Positions 48,717 to 57,626 of a DNA stretch of 64,000 nucleotides are shown in pieces. This stretch comes from JACVRW01 sp963821275 (GTDB lineage: Bacteria; Actinomycetota; Thermoleophilia; Solirubrobacterales; Thermoleophilaceae): the NCBI GenBank assembly GCA_963821275.1, contig CAWGDF010000001.1, forward strand, positions 186,001 through 250,000. Reading direction: 5' to 3'. Every line of letters starts with the position of its first letter. Positions within the stretch are counted from its first letter, which is position 1. Made by a program: the position numbers and the translations under genes. A model generated the notes under the pieces. The model worked only from the letters and a program-made list of their open reading frames with translations. It was not told the DNA's origin and did no database searches.

Positions 48717-50033
48717 TTAGCCGCTGCCCAGCGCCGCACGCGCCGCGCCGCGCCCGGTGCGCACGGCTCCCTCCATGTAACCGCACACCCACTGGTCCGA
48801 ACCGCACACGTAGAAGGGCGGCTCGTGGGTGCCGTGGAGCGGGCCCACTGCCATCACGTCGCCGGGGCGCCAGCCGGTGATGTAGCCCTGGGTCCAGGGG
48901 TCGACTCCCCAGCGGCGGACGAAGACGGCCTGCGGATCGAGCGCATGCGGGCCGAAGGCCTGCGCCATCTCCTCGACCAGCTCGCGCTCGATCTGCGCGG
49001 GCGAGGTGGTGAGGAAGGCGGCCAGCCGCTCGGGCGGGACGAGCGCCGAGACGATGCCCTCCCTCTGGGTCCAGGTGCCGCCCAGTACCGCCGTCTCGAA
49101 GAACACGTCCCCGTTCTGGCCCTGCTCCTCCCAGAACGAGCGCTCGTAGGCGAAGCAGGCCTTGACGGCCAGCGCGTTGCGCTGGCGGTCGAGCGACGCC
49201 ATGCGCGCCTCGGAAACGCCCTCGACCGCCACCCGGCGCAGCGGGGCCACCGGCAGGGCGCACACCACGGCGTCGGTCTCGAAGCGCTCGCCCGTCGCGG
49301 CGGTCACCGAGCAGCCGGCGGCGTCCACGCGCACGCGTGCGACCGGGGTGCTGTAGCGCACACGGTGGCCGAGCTCCGCGGCCATCCGCAGCGCGACGGT
49401 GGCCGAGCCCTCCTCCACCCGCAGGCACTCCCAGACGTCGTAGGAGTAGAAGCCGTGCGCGCCCGCGGCGGCCTCCTTGCGCAGGTCCGCCAGGAGCGAG
49501 GTTCGCTCCACCGACTCGGCCGACAGCGCGAGCATGAACAGGTCGCGCGCCCGGACCACGTTCGGCGTCGCGCCCGCCTCGCGCAGCCACTGGCCCACCG
49601 ATAGCCGGTCGAGACGCTCCGCCTCGGGGTGCGACCAGGGGTCGTCGGGGTCCACGGTCCCGGCCAGGTGGGCGAACTCGCGCTCCACGCGCAGGTAGCT
49701 CTCACGGTCGGCTTCGCTCATCCAGGGGTGCGAGGGGCCCACCTCGCGCCCGCCGGCCAGCACCCAGGTGTCCTCGCCGGGCCGGCTCGGAAACGAGGGC
49801 ACGAGCGCGAGCCCAAGCTCGTCGCACAGTCCGGTATACGCGGTATGGAAGGGCCCGATGACCTCCCCGCCCAGCTGAACGAGGCGGCCGTCCGCCAGCT
49901 GGGTCTGCTCCACGCGGCCGCCGGCACGAGAGCGCGCCTCGAGCACGACCACGTCGGCCCCGCCGAGCATCAGGTCGCGCGCTGCGCTCAGGCCCGCCAG
50001 GCCGCCGCCGAGCACGGCGACGTCGTGTCTCAC
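48717..50033 (-). CDS. Flavin amine oxidase (monoamine oxidase-like)
   Basis: A 438-residue FAD enzyme. GTG 50033 is followed by RHDVAVLGGGLAGLSAARDL and EARSRAGGRVEQ, the classic FAD motif with the GG-doublet. GTHEPPFYVCGSDQWVCGYM with EGAVRTGRGAA is the C-terminal FAD-contacting region of amine oxidases and desaturases. The GTG overlaps the stop of the cyclopropane synthase gene as GTGA. Its place in a lipid-modifying operon suggests that the substrate may be a lipid or lipid-bound amine rather than a free amine. Confidence 0.85.
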   Translation of the reverse strand: MRHDVAVLGGGLAGLSAARDLMLGGADVVVLEARSRAGGRVEQTQLADGRLVQLGGEVIGPFHTAYTGLCDELGLALVPSFPSRPGEDTWVLAGGREVGPSHPWMSEADRESYLRVEREFAHLAGTVDPDDPWSHPEAERLDRLSVGQWLREAGATPNVVRARDLFMLALSAESVERTSLLADLRKEAAAGAHGFYSYDVWECLRVEEGSATVALRMAAELGHRVRYSTPVARVRVDAAGCSVTAATGERFETDAVVCALPVAPLRRVAVEGVSEARMASLDRQRNALAVKACFAYERSFWEEQGQNGDVFFETAVLGGTWTQREGIVSALVPPERLAAFLTTSPAQIERELVEEMAQAFGPHALDPQAVFVRRWGVDPWTQGYITGWRPGDVMAVGPLHGTHEPPFYVCGSDQWVCGYMEGAVRTGRGAARAALGSG

Positions 50034-51235
50034 CCGGGCGCCTCGCAGCGCACCTGATAGACGGAGATGAAGCCGGAGCGAAACCCCTGACGTGCGGTCC
50101 GCAGATAAAGGCGCCAAACCCGGACCCGCTCCTCGCCGGCAAGCCGGACGGCGTCGTCGAGGCGGTCCTCCAGGCGCCGGAGCCAGTGGCTCAGCGTCTC
50201 GGCGTAGTCCGCCGGGAGGCCCTCCACGTGATCGGTCCTCAGGCCGGCGCGTTCCAGCGCGAGCACGATGCGGGAGAGGTGCAGCGGCGCGGCGTCGGGG
50301 AACACGTAGCGCTCGGAGAACGGGCCGGCCTCCGGGTCGCCCACCCGCACGCGGGCGATGCCGTGGTTGAGCAGCCGGCCGCCCGGCCGCAGCACGGTGG
50401 CGAGCCGGCGGGCGTAGACGTCGATCTGGCTCGCGCCCACGTGCTCGACCATGCCGATGCTCGCGATGGCGTCGAAGGAGGCCGGCTCGAGCTCCCGGTA
50501 GTCGGCCACCCGGATCTCCACCCGGTCGGAGAGGCCGCGCTCGCGCACGCGGCGCCGTGCCTCCGCCGCCTGCGGCTCGGAGAGGGTGATTCCGACCACC
50601 TCGACCCCGTGCCGCTCGGCCGCGTGGATCGCGAAGCTGCCCCAGCCGCAGCCCACGTCGAGCACGCGCTGGCCGGGCTCCAGCCCGAGCTTCGTGCACA
50701 CCAGCTCCAGCTTGGTCTCCTGGGCCTCCTCAAGGGTCGACGCGCCGCGCGAGAAGATCCCGCAGCTGTAGGTCATCGACTCGTCCAGGAATAGGGCGAA
50801 GAACTCGGTGGGCAGGTCGTAGTGATGCCGCACCGCGCGGGCGTCCCGCTCGGGGCTGTGGCGCCGGCCCTGCGGGCGCAGCTCGGCCGTGGGAGGCGTC
50901 GGCGGCCGCTGCAGCCCGGCGGCGCGGACGGCCGCGAGCGCCAGGCGGCCCCGGGCGGCCCGGTCCAGCGGCGGCGGCTGCCAGCGGTCGAGCAGCTCGA
51001 TCACGGCGTCGAGGTCGTCGACCTCCAGCTGGCCCGAGACGTAGGCCCGCCCGATGCCCAGCTGGCCGGGGGCGCGCAGCGCGTGTCCGAGCGCCGCGGG
51101 CGAGCGTACGCGTAATACCGGCCCGCCTCCGTTGGTGGACGGCAGGCGGGTGCCGTCCCAGAAATCGATGGCGAAGGGCCGCGCCGGGAGCGCCCTCTCG
51201 AGCTCGCTGCGAAACGGGCCAGTACGTGCGAACAC
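50030..51235 (-). CDS. cfa: Cyclopropane-fatty-acyl-phospholipid synthase
   Basis: A 401-residue SAM-dependent enzyme that methylenates or methylates double bonds of acyl chains in membrane lipids. The N-terminal lipid-binding part ends near residue 120. The catalytic domain has HYDLPTEFFALFLDESMTYS, SAM motif VLDVGCGWGSFAIHAAERHG, and IASIGMVEHVGASQIDVYAR. The length and domain order are those of CFA synthases. It starts at GTG 51235, 15 nt after the desaturase stop. That neighbour would supply the unsaturated acyl chains it needs. Confidence 0.93.
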   Translation of the reverse strand: MFARTGPFRSELERALPARPFAIDFWDGTRLPSTNGGGPVLRVRSPAALGHALRAPGQLGIGRAYVSGQLEVDDLDAVIELLDRWQPPPLDRAARGRLALAAVRAAGLQRPPTPPTAELRPQGRRHSPERDARAVRHHYDLPTEFFALFLDESMTYSCGIFSRGASTLEEAQETKLELVCTKLGLEPGQRVLDVGCGWGSFAIHAAERHGVEVVGITLSEPQAAEARRRVRERGLSDRVEIRVADYRELEPASFDAIASIGMVEHVGASQIDVYARRLATVLRPGGRLLNHGIARVRVGDPEAGPFSERYVFPDAAPLHLSRIVLALERAGLRTDHVEGLPADYAETLSHWLRRLEDRLDDAVRLAGEERVRVWRLYLRTARQGFRSGFISVYQVRCEAPG

Positions 51236-51250
51236 GGGATCTGGCGCCGG

Positions 51251-52216
51251 TCAGGCGGCCTCGGCTACCGCCTTCTGCGCCTGCCGCTCGGGATCCACGC
51301 GCACGACGTCCCACACGAGGCCGAGCCGCTCGAGCCCGCGGATCACGATTCCGGAGGGGTCGAACTGCGAGAGGCGAAGCCCGTGGAAGGCGGACGTCGG
51401 AAAGGCGTGATGGTTGTTGTGCCAGGCCTCGCCGAAGGTGAAAGGCGCGAGCCAGGCCAGGTTGCGCGAGTGATCGGGCGTGTCGTAGTCCTGGCGACCG
51501 AAGAAATGGCACAGCGAGTTGATGCTGTAGGTCACGTGGTGCACCACGAGCATCCGCACCGCTCCGCCCCAGAGCAGGCCGGTGAGCGCGGCGCCCAGCG
51601 AGCCGCCGATCAGCCAGCCGAGCGCGAAGGCCGCCAGCAGCCCGCCCACGACCCAGGCGACGAAGGTGCGGTCGACGAAGCTGATGACCGGGTCGCGGAT
51701 CAGGTCCGGGGCGTAACGCTGCCTCTTGCCCCGGTGGGTGTGAATGAAAAGCCAGCCCACATGGGCGTGGAGCAGGCCCGTGAGGGCCCCGCGCCAGCCG
51801 CCGGCGTGGCCCACGTGCGGGCTGTGCGGGTCACCCTCCTGATCGGAGAAGCGGTGGTGCTTTCGGTGGTCGGCCACCCAGGAGATCACGGGCCCCTCGA
51901 TGCTGGCCGACCCGAGCACCGCCAGGATCGCCCGCAGCGGCCGGCTGGTGGAGAAGCTCTTGTGGGTCAGGTGACGGTGAAAGCCGACGGTCACGCCGAA
52001 GCCGGTGAGCGAGTACATGATCACGAACACCGCCACGTCGCTCCAGCGCAGGAGGTCCGACCACACCTGCCAGCAGACCACTCCCAGCGCCAGGAAGGGG
52101 ACCACCGTGACGGTCCCGGTGATGATGCGGTCGCGCGTCTCGTGGAGCACCGGCTCCACGTCGTTCTCCTCGCGGCGCGGCCGCGGCGCCACCAGCACGT
52201 CAGTCTCTGTCTTCAA
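51251..52216 (-). CDS. Membrane acyl desaturase (delta-9 stearoyl-CoA type)
   Basis: A 321-residue integral membrane di-iron desaturase. The three His boxes are GFHRHLTH, VADHRKHHRF and EAWHNNHHAF, with four membrane helices around them. TTG 52216 (KTETDVLVAPRPRREENDVE) follows AGAGAGG at 7 nt. It leads the desaturase, cyclopropane-synthase, amine-oxidase operon, which together would make, modify and possibly further oxidise membrane acyl chains. Confidence 0.92.
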   Translation of the reverse strand: MKTETDVLVAPRPRREENDVEPVLHETRDRIITGTVTVVPFLALGVVCWQVWSDLLRWSDVAVFVIMYSLTGFGVTVGFHRHLTHKSFSTSRPLRAILAVLGSASIEGPVISWVADHRKHHRFSDQEGDPHSPHVGHAGGWRGALTGLLHAHVGWLFIHTHRGKRQRYAPDLIRDPVISFVDRTFVAWVVGGLLAAFALGWLIGGSLGAALTGLLWGGAVRMLVVHHVTYSINSLCHFFGRQDYDTPDHSRNLAWLAPFTFGEAWHNNHHAFPTSAFHGLRLSQFDPSGIVIRGLERLGLVWDVVRVDPERQAQKAVAEAA

Positions 52217-52336
52217 GGCTGGACCTCTCTCCCTCCCGGTCGACCCGGTTGGCCGACGGCGCCAGCCTAGCCGGAGCCGCGGCCGTGCGTCGCGCGGGCG
52301 GCGCCGCGGCCGAGGCGGGCCGGTACGGTGCCGCGC

Positions 52337-53170
52337 ATGTCGAAGCCGGACTTCCGGGGTCGGACCGCCGTCGTGACCGGGGCGGCCTCGGGCATCGGGC
52401 GCTCGACCGCGCTCCTCCTCGCTCGTCTCGGTGCGACCGTTCACGCGGCCGATTTGGACGAGGCCAGCGCCGCCTCGGTGGCGCGGGAGATCGAGCGCGA
52501 CGGCGGCAGGGCGACCGCCCATCGGGTCGACGTGAGTGACGCCTCCGCGGTCGAGGGGCTGGCAGAGCGGGTCTACGCGGCCGAGCGCGCCGTGGACATC
52601 CTGCACAACAACGCGGGTGTCGGGCATGCGGGGCGCGTGGAGGACACCACGATCGAGGAGTGGCAGCGGGTCCTGGGCGTGAACCTGATGGGTGTGGTCC
52701 ACGGGGTGCATGCCTTCGTGCCCCGGATGCTGGGCCAGGGCCGCCCGGCGCACATCGTGAACACCGCGTCGATGGCCGGGCTGGTGCCCATCCCCGAGAT
52801 GGCGCCCTACGCCACGTCCAAGCACGCGGTGGTCGGGCTCACGGAGTCGCTGAACGCCGAGCTCGAGCCGCGCGGCATCCGGGTCAGCGCCGTCTGCCCC
52901 GGCGTGATCGACACGAACATCATCTCGCGCGCCCACCTCGAGGGAGATCTGTCCCAGCAGAAGGACCGCCTCGTGCGCATCTACGGACGCTACGGCTCCT
53001 CACCCGACGTCGTGGCGAAGGCCGTCGTGGACGCCGTTCAGCGGGGAAAGCTCATCCGGACCGTCCCGCGCCACCACGTCGCGTTCCTCTGGACGCTGCG
53101 GCGTATCTCGCCGCGGCTCGCTCAGCCCTTTGGCCGCGGCACCCAGCGGCTCCTGGCGGGCCGCCGCTAG
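52337..53170 (+). CDS. SDR-family oxidoreductase
   Basis: A 277-residue short-chain dehydrogenase: cofactor motif TGAASGIGRSTALLLARLGA, NNAGVGHAG, catalytic Ser in VNTASMAGLVP, and YATSKHAVVG. The long C-terminal extension (HVAFLWTLRRISPRLAQPFG) contains hydrophobic residues, as in membrane-associated SDRs acting on lipids or retinol-like substrates. ATG 52337 lies 7 nt after TACGGT; a leaderless start is likely. It is divergent from the desaturase operon and may belong functionally to it. Confidence 0.88.
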   Translation: MSKPDFRGRTAVVTGAASGIGRSTALLLARLGATVHAADLDEASAASVAREIERDGGRATAHRVDVSDASAVEGLAERVYAAERAVDILHNNAGVGHAGRVEDTTIEEWQRVLGVNLMGVVHGVHAFVPRMLGQGRPAHIVNTASMAGLVPIPEMAPYATSKHAVVGLTESLNAELEPRGIRVSAVCPGVIDTNIISRAHLEGDLSQQKDRLVRIYGRYGSSPDVVAKAVVDAVQRGKLIRTVPRHHVAFLWTLRRISPRLAQPFGRGTQRLLAGRR

Positions 53171-53388
53171 CTCTCCCGGGGCCCGGGCTCCTCAGGCCGC
53201 TGCGGCGGGCGCTCGGCGCCGCCACGCGGGTTCTTCAGCGCATCGGCCGCCCGCTTGGCCTTGTCCTGGGCGCTGCCCGGCCCGCTGGCGATGTCCTTCA
53301 GCTGCTCTGCGTCCCGCTTGAGCTGGTCGGTCCCGCCCCGCTTGTCCACGACGTCCTTCGCCCTGTTCACCAGATCGCCAAAGCGCAT
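53167..53388 (-). CDS. Small antitoxin-like protein (Rv0909/MT0933 type)
   Basis: A 73-residue charged protein (MRFGDLVNRAKDVVDKRGGT, then DQLKRDAEQLKDIASGPGS) of the kind annotated as Rv0909/MT0933-like antitoxin. It also resembles CsbD/stress-type helical proteins. No toxin gene is adjacent. The C-terminal third is Pro/Glu/Arg-rich and disordered. Its stop codon and that of the convergent SDR share the four bases CTAG. Confidence 0.65.
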   Translation of the reverse strand: MRFGDLVNRAKDVVDKRGGTDQLKRDAEQLKDIASGPGSAQDKAKRAADALKNPRGGAERPPQRPEEPGPRES

Positions 53389-53428
53389 CTCTTGTCACTC
53401 CCGTGCTCGTCGGATCGAGTAACTCAGG

Positions 53429-54175
53429 CTAGTGATTGATCGCGGCCTCGACGTCCTCGCGGCTCGGCTGGGGCCCGAACCCGGTCAGGCACCAAGTTGC
53501 TCCCGCTGCCTCCCAGGGACCGGGATCCTCGCCGGGCGGGTTGGACACGACGAGGTCGAAGGCGCCGTCCCCGGACCTGAGCGCCTCCACCTCCGCTGCC
53601 AGCTCGGCCAGGGCCTCCGGGCCGGGGAGGTTGACGGGGAACAGGCCATCGAAGCGGGCCGCCCGGCGCAGGGGGCGACGGTTGGGCCACGTGGCGGCCA
53701 CCCACACCGGGATGCGCTCGACCGGCCTCGGCCTGAACTCGCCGTCCCAGTAGGCCTGAAGCCGCTCCAGCCCCTCGTCGAGCAGCCGGCCGCGCGTTCG
53801 CGGATCGTCCTCCTCGCCGAACCGGTCGCGGTCGAACTCGCCGCTGCGTCCGCTGCCGATTCCGACGCCGAGCACGAGCCGGCCCCCGCTGAGGCGATCG
53901 AGCGTCACGGTTTCGCGGGCCAGCTTGTGGGGACGCCTGCGAGGGAGCGGCGTGATCATGGGTCCCAGCGCGAGGCGGCGCGTGGCCGTCGCCACGGCCG
54001 CCAGGGTCACCCACGGGTCGGCCACCGCCTCCACCGGGGCCCGGTAGGTCAGGTGGTCCCAGACGAAGAACCCGTCCCAGCCCGCCCGCTCGGCCCGGGT
54101 GGCCAGCTCGGCCACCAGCCGGGGCTCCGACAGCTCGTCGAAGGGAGCGACGTAGATGGCGCGGTGGGCGGGCAT
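53429..54175 (-). CDS. LLM-class (luciferase-like) flavin/F420 oxidoreductase
   Basis: A 248-residue TIM-barrel oxidoreductase of the luciferase-like monooxygenase family. Family blocks are GFFVWDHLTYRAPVEAVADP, TATRRLALGPMITPLPRRRP, KLARETVTLDRLSGGRLVLG, VGIGSG, and PVWVAATWPNRRPLRRAARF. The group uses F420 or FMN; F420 is plausible with the DDN-like gene in this window. A TAGTCT -10 box, inside the soxR stop codon region, lies 6 nt before ATG 54175, which implies an independent leaderless transcript. Confidence 0.9.
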   Translation of the reverse strand: MPAHRAIYVAPFDELSEPRLVAELATRAERAGWDGFFVWDHLTYRAPVEAVADPWVTLAAVATATRRLALGPMITPLPRRRPHKLARETVTLDRLSGGRLVLGVGIGSGRSGEFDRDRFGEEDDPRTRGRLLDEGLERLQAYWDGEFRPRPVERIPVWVAATWPNRRPLRRAARFDGLFPVNLPGPEALAELAAEVEALRSGDGAFDLVVSNPPGEDPGPWEAAGATWCLTGFGPQPSREDVEAAINH

Positions 54176-54184
54176 CGCCCGAGA

Positions 54185-54631
54185 CTAACCGGCCGGATCG
54201 CCGATCCAGTAGCGCGGGCCGGGCCCCTTGCGCCCGGCGCGATCGCCCGGGTTCGCGAACTGGCAGCGGTCGAGGGAGAGGCAGCCGCAGCCGATGCACT
54301 CGCCCAGGCCCGCCTTCAGGCGCTCGAGCTCGGCGATCCGTTCGTCGATCCGCTCGGACCAGCGCTGCGACAGCCGGTTCCAGTCGCGCCGTGTCGGCAC
54401 GCGCTGGGGAGGAAGCTCCGCCAGCTCGGCGCCGATCTCCTCCAGCGACAGCCCGATGCGCTGGGCGAACACGATGAAGGCGATCCGCCGCAGCACGGGG
54501 CGGGGGTAGCGCCGGTGGCCGGAGCCGGCGCGCTCGGAGGTGATCAGCCCTCGCTCCTCGTAGAAGCGCAGCGCGGAGGCGGCCACGCCGCTGCGCCGTG
54601 AGACCTCGCCGATGGTCAGCACCTCGGCCAT
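54185..54631 (-). CDS. soxR: Redox-sensitive transcriptional activator SoxR
   Basis: A 148-residue MerR-family regulator. The helix-turn-helix is LTIGEVSRRSGVAASALRFY, followed by a dimer helix. A C-terminal [2Fe-2S] cluster motif CIGCGCLSLDRC is the SoxR signature, spaced as C-x2-C-x-C-x5-C. SoxR senses redox-cycling compounds and turns on promoters with a long spacer. Exactly such a promoter (19-nt spacer containing a TCAAG/CTTGA dyad) lies in the divergent region upstream of the DUF5519 gene. The length matches the family. Confidence 0.95.
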   Translation of the reverse strand: MAEVLTIGEVSRRSGVAASALRFYEERGLITSERAGSGHRRYPRPVLRRIAFIVFAQRIGLSLEEIGAELAELPPQRVPTRRDWNRLSQRWSERIDERIAELERLKAGLGECIGCGCLSLDRCQFANPGDRAGRKGPGPRYWIGDPAG

Positions 54632-54656
54632 GGCCGGAGTGAATCAGCTTTTCCGC

Positions 54657-54687
54657 TTGACTTCAAGCTCACTTGAGCTTGTAGTCT
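54657..54687 (+). promoter_or_regulatory. SoxR-type promoter and operator
   Basis: TTGACT (54657-54662), a 19-nt spacer and TAGTCT (54682-54687). The spacer begins with TCAAG-CTCA-CTTGA (54663-54676), which matches the core of known SoxR boxes. A 19-nt spacer is the hallmark of MerR-family-activated promoters. It points toward the DUF5519 gene; soxR is on the other side. Confidence 0.75.
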
Positions 54688-54713
54688 CGTCGCTCACCCA
54701 GGAAGGAGCTCTC

Positions 54714-55055
54714 ATGGCGGAACACCGAACGGCAAGCCGGCAGATCGTGGACGAGGTGGGCTCGTGGCCGGGAGTGGAGGTCGCGCCCGGCGCCCGCGGG
54801 TCCTCGGTGGCCTTCAAGGTCGGCCGCCGCGAGATCGGCCATCTGCACGGCGACTACGCCCTCCACACCGGCTTTCCGAAGAAGCAGTGGGCCGAGCTGC
54901 GAGCGGCGGGCCGGATCGAGCATCACCCGGTGTTCCCGGGCAAGGCCGGCCCCGCCGCCCGCAGGATCGGAAGCCCGGAGGACGTGAGCGACGCGATCGC
55001 GCTCCTGCGCCTGAACTACGATCGCGCCGCCGCGCGTCAGCGGCCCTCGGAGTAG
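54714..55055 (+). CDS. DUF5519 / luciferase-domain small protein under SoxR control
   Basis: A 113-residue protein: MAEHRTASRQIVDEVGSWPG, VAFKVGRREIGHLHGDYALH, FPKKQWAELRAAGRIEHHPV and ALLRLNYDRA match the DUF5519 ('luciferase-like domain') family, whose role is not known. AGGAAGGAG precedes ATG 54714. The predicted SoxR-type promoter upstream suggests that it responds to redox-active compounds. Its stop overlaps the convergent DHA2 exporter by 19 bp. Confidence 0.8.
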   Translation: MAEHRTASRQIVDEVGSWPGVEVAPGARGSSVAFKVGRREIGHLHGDYALHTGFPKKQWAELRAAGRIEHHPVFPGKAGPAARRIGSPEDVSDAIALLRLNYDRAAARQRPSE

Positions 55056-56536
55056 GCGGGCCGCGCAGTGCTCAGGTCGGCGGCCGCTTCCTCCTCCTCG
55101 GCGACCGGGCTCGGCGAGCGGACCACCACGAGGGCGACCACCACGGCGACCGCGACCAAGCCCGCTCCGAGGAGGTAGGCCAGGTGATAGCCGGAGTTGA
55201 GGGCCGCCGCTGCCGGCTCGCCCTCGGCCAGCAGGCCGCCGGTGCGCTCTGTGGCGAGGGTCGCGAGCACGGCCAGCCCAATGGCTCCGCCCACCTGAAC
55301 GGTCGTGTTCACCAGGCCGGAGGCCAACCCGGAGTCGCTCGGCGTGGCGCCCGACATCGCGAGCGTCATGAGCGCAGGGAAGGCCAGGCCGGCGCCCCCA
55401 CCCAGCAGGAGCATCACCGGCAGGAGGTGGACCACCCAGCTTCCGTCCACCGGGGCTTGCGTGAACAGGAGCAAGCCCGCCCCCGCGGACACCAGGCCGG
55501 CCACCAGAGCAGAGCGCGGGCCGATGCCCATGATGAGACGCTCGGCGAACCCGAGCGAGAGCGTGCCCATCACGAGGCACGAGGGCAGGAAGGCCAGGCC
55601 GACCTCGAGCGGGCTGTAGCCCAGGATCCGCTGCATGTAGAGGGCGCCCAGGAAGAACATCCCGAAGAAGCCGACCACCAGCAGCGCCATCACGACGTTC
55701 GCCCCGGCGACGTTGCGCGAGCGGAACAGGCGCAGCGGCATGAGCGGGTTGGCGATGCGCGCCTGGCGAGCGACGAAGCCGGCCAGCAGCGCCAGCGCCA
55801 CCGCGCCGAGCCCAAGGGTCTGGAGCGAACCCCAGCCCTGCTCGCCGGCCTCGAGCAGCGTGTAGACCCCGAGCATGAGCCCGGCCGTGAGCACCAGCGC
55901 ACCGGGGACGTCCGCGCCTTCGCTCAGGCCGATGCCCTCGCGGTTCTCGACCAACCGCACGGCGAGCAGGCCGGTCGCGAGCCCCACGGGCAGGTTGATG
56001 AAGAAGATCCAGTGCCAGTTGATCGCTTCGGTGAGCACGCCGCCGGCGAGCAGCCCGATCGAGGCGCCGGCCGAGGCGACGAAGCTGTAGACGCCGATCG
56101 CCTTGGCCTGCTCGCGCGGCTCAGGGAACATCGTCACGATCATCCCGAGGATGACCGCGGAGGCGATCGCCCCGCCGGCGCCCTGGACGAACCGCGCGCC
56201 GATCAGCACGCCCTGGCTCTGCGCGGTGGCGCACAGCAGGGAGGCGCCGGTGAAGACCGCCAAGCCGACCAGGAACACCCGCCGCTGTCCGACGAGGTCG
56301 CCGATCCGGCCGGCCAGCAGAAGGAGGCCGCCGAAGGCGATCAGATAGGCGTTCACCACCCAGGCGAGGTTGCTCTGCGTGAACCCCAGGTCGTCCTGGA
56401 TCGAGGGCAGGGCCACGTTCACGATCGTGGCGTCCAGCACGATCATGAGCATCCCGCCGCAGAGGACGTACAGCGCGAGCCATCTGCGCCGGTCGGGGTT
56501 GGTTGCAGTTGTCACGTTGTCTGGTTGAGTGGTCAT
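55037..56536 (-). CDS. MFS drug exporter, DHA2 (EmrB/QacA) family
   Basis: A 499-residue 14-helix proton-driven exporter, paralogous to the one at 6688-8172. It has LDATIVNVALPSIQDDLGFT, LLAGRIGDLVGQRRVFLVG and GASIGLLAGGVLTEA. Bases 56000-56152 are identical to 7069-7221 of the paralogue (opposite strand). It is divergent from the DrrA-like ABC gene and convergent with the SoxR-controlled gene. A possible operator (GAGAC ... GTCTC) lies upstream, about 56553-56570. Substrate unknown, but a toxic hydrophobic or redox compound is plausible. Confidence 0.92.
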   Translation of the reverse strand: MTTQPDNVTTATNPDRRRWLALYVLCGGMLMIVLDATIVNVALPSIQDDLGFTQSNLAWVVNAYLIAFGGLLLLAGRIGDLVGQRRVFLVGLAVFTGASLLCATAQSQGVLIGARFVQGAGGAIASAVILGMIVTMFPEPREQAKAIGVYSFVASAGASIGLLAGGVLTEAINWHWIFFINLPVGLATGLLAVRLVENREGIGLSEGADVPGALVLTAGLMLGVYTLLEAGEQGWGSLQTLGLGAVALALLAGFVARQARIANPLMPLRLFRSRNVAGANVVMALLVVGFFGMFFLGALYMQRILGYSPLEVGLAFLPSCLVMGTLSLGFAERLIMGIGPRSALVAGLVSAGAGLLLFTQAPVDGSWVVHLLPVMLLLGGGAGLAFPALMTLAMSGATPSDSGLASGLVNTTVQVGGAIGLAVLATLATERTGGLLAEGEPAAAALNSGYHLAYLLGAGLVAVAVVVALVVVRSPSPVAEEEEAAADLSTARPAYSEGR

Positions 56537-56651
56537 GGGTCTGTGGGTTGAGACGGTGGTGGGTCTCGAAAGTCATCGCTCTCGCGACGTGACAACGCTC
56601 ACGGACGATGAGTTCCGGCCGGCCGGGGGGTCCTAGAGTGTGGGGCCACTG

Positions 56652-57626
56652 ATGTCGGCTCAGAGTCCACTTGCGATCGAGGCCTCCGGCCTGGTCAAGT
56701 CCTTCGGCGACGTCCGGGCCGTGGACGGCGTCGACCTCGCGGTCCGCACCGGCTCGGTCTACGGCGTTCTCGGGCCAAACGGCGCCGGCAAGACCACCAC
56801 GATCCGCATGCTCGCCACCCTGCTCCGGCCCGACGCGGGGGAGGCCCGCGTGCTCGGCCACGACATCGTCGCGGAGGGCGACGCGGTCCGGGGGCTGGTG
56901 AGCCTGACCGGCCAGCTGGCCTCGGTCGACGAGGACCTCACGGGACGCGAGAACCTGATCCTGCTGGCCCGGCTGCTGGGGCTCGGCCGCCCCCAGGCCA
57001 AGGATCGGGCGGACGAGCTGCTCGAGGCCTTCGAGCTGGCCGACGCCGCGGGACGGCTGGTCAAGAAGTTCTCGGGCGGCATGCGACGCCGGCTCGATAT
57101 CGCGGCCAGCATCGTGGTCACCCCTCAGGTCATGTTCCTGGACGAGCCGACCACCGGCCTCGACCCGCGTTCCCGCAACACCGTTTGGGACATCATTCGG
57201 AGCCTCGCCGGCGGGGGAACCACGATCCTCCTGTGCACGCAGTACCTGGACGAGGCCGACCAGCTCGCCGAGGGCATCGCGGTGATCGACCACGGCCGGG
57301 TGATCGCGGAGGGGACCCCGGGCCAGCTCAAGGCGTCGGTCGGCAGCGGCGCCCTGCACGTGCGCCTGCTGGAGCCCGGCCAACGACCCGAGGCCGAGCG
57401 CGTGCTCTCACGGGAGCTCGGCGCGGTGCATCTGGAGCCCGACCCGGCGGCGCTCTCGGCCTCCTGCGCGGACGCCGACCGGGCCGCCCAGGCCGTGGCC
57501 GAGCTTTCGCGCTCGGGAGTCGGAGTGGCCGACTTCTCGCTCGGTCAGCCGAGCCTCGACGAGGTGTTCCTGGCGCTGACCGGCCACCCGGCCGAGGAGG
57601 AAGGGGAAGAGGAGGAAGCGGCATGA
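56652..57626 (+). CDS. ABC transporter ATP-binding protein, DrrA-type
   Basis: A 324-residue ATPase: Walker A GPNGAGKTTT, Q-loop region SLTGQLASVDEDLTGRENL, signature FSGGMRRRLDIAAS, Walker B VMFLDEPTTGLD and the DrrA C-terminal extension (~residues 230-324). ATG 56652 follows TAGAGT (56635-56640). The permease gene overlaps its stop by ATGA, so the two form the DrrAB-like exporter pair for anthracycline-like or other hydrophobic drugs. The AraC and VOC genes are in the same run. Confidence 0.92.
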   Translation: MSAQSPLAIEASGLVKSFGDVRAVDGVDLAVRTGSVYGVLGPNGAGKTTTIRMLATLLRPDAGEARVLGHDIVAEGDAVRGLVSLTGQLASVDEDLTGRENLILLARLLGLGRPQAKDRADELLEAFELADAAGRLVKKFSGGMRRRLDIAASIVVTPQVMFLDEPTTGLDPRSRNTVWDIIRSLAGGGTTILLCTQYLDEADQLAEGIAVIDHGRVIAEGTPGQLKASVGSGALHVRLLEPGQRPEAERVLSRELGAVHLEPDPAALSASCADADRAAQAVAELSRSGVGVADFSLGQPSLDEVFLALTGHPAEEEGEEEEAA

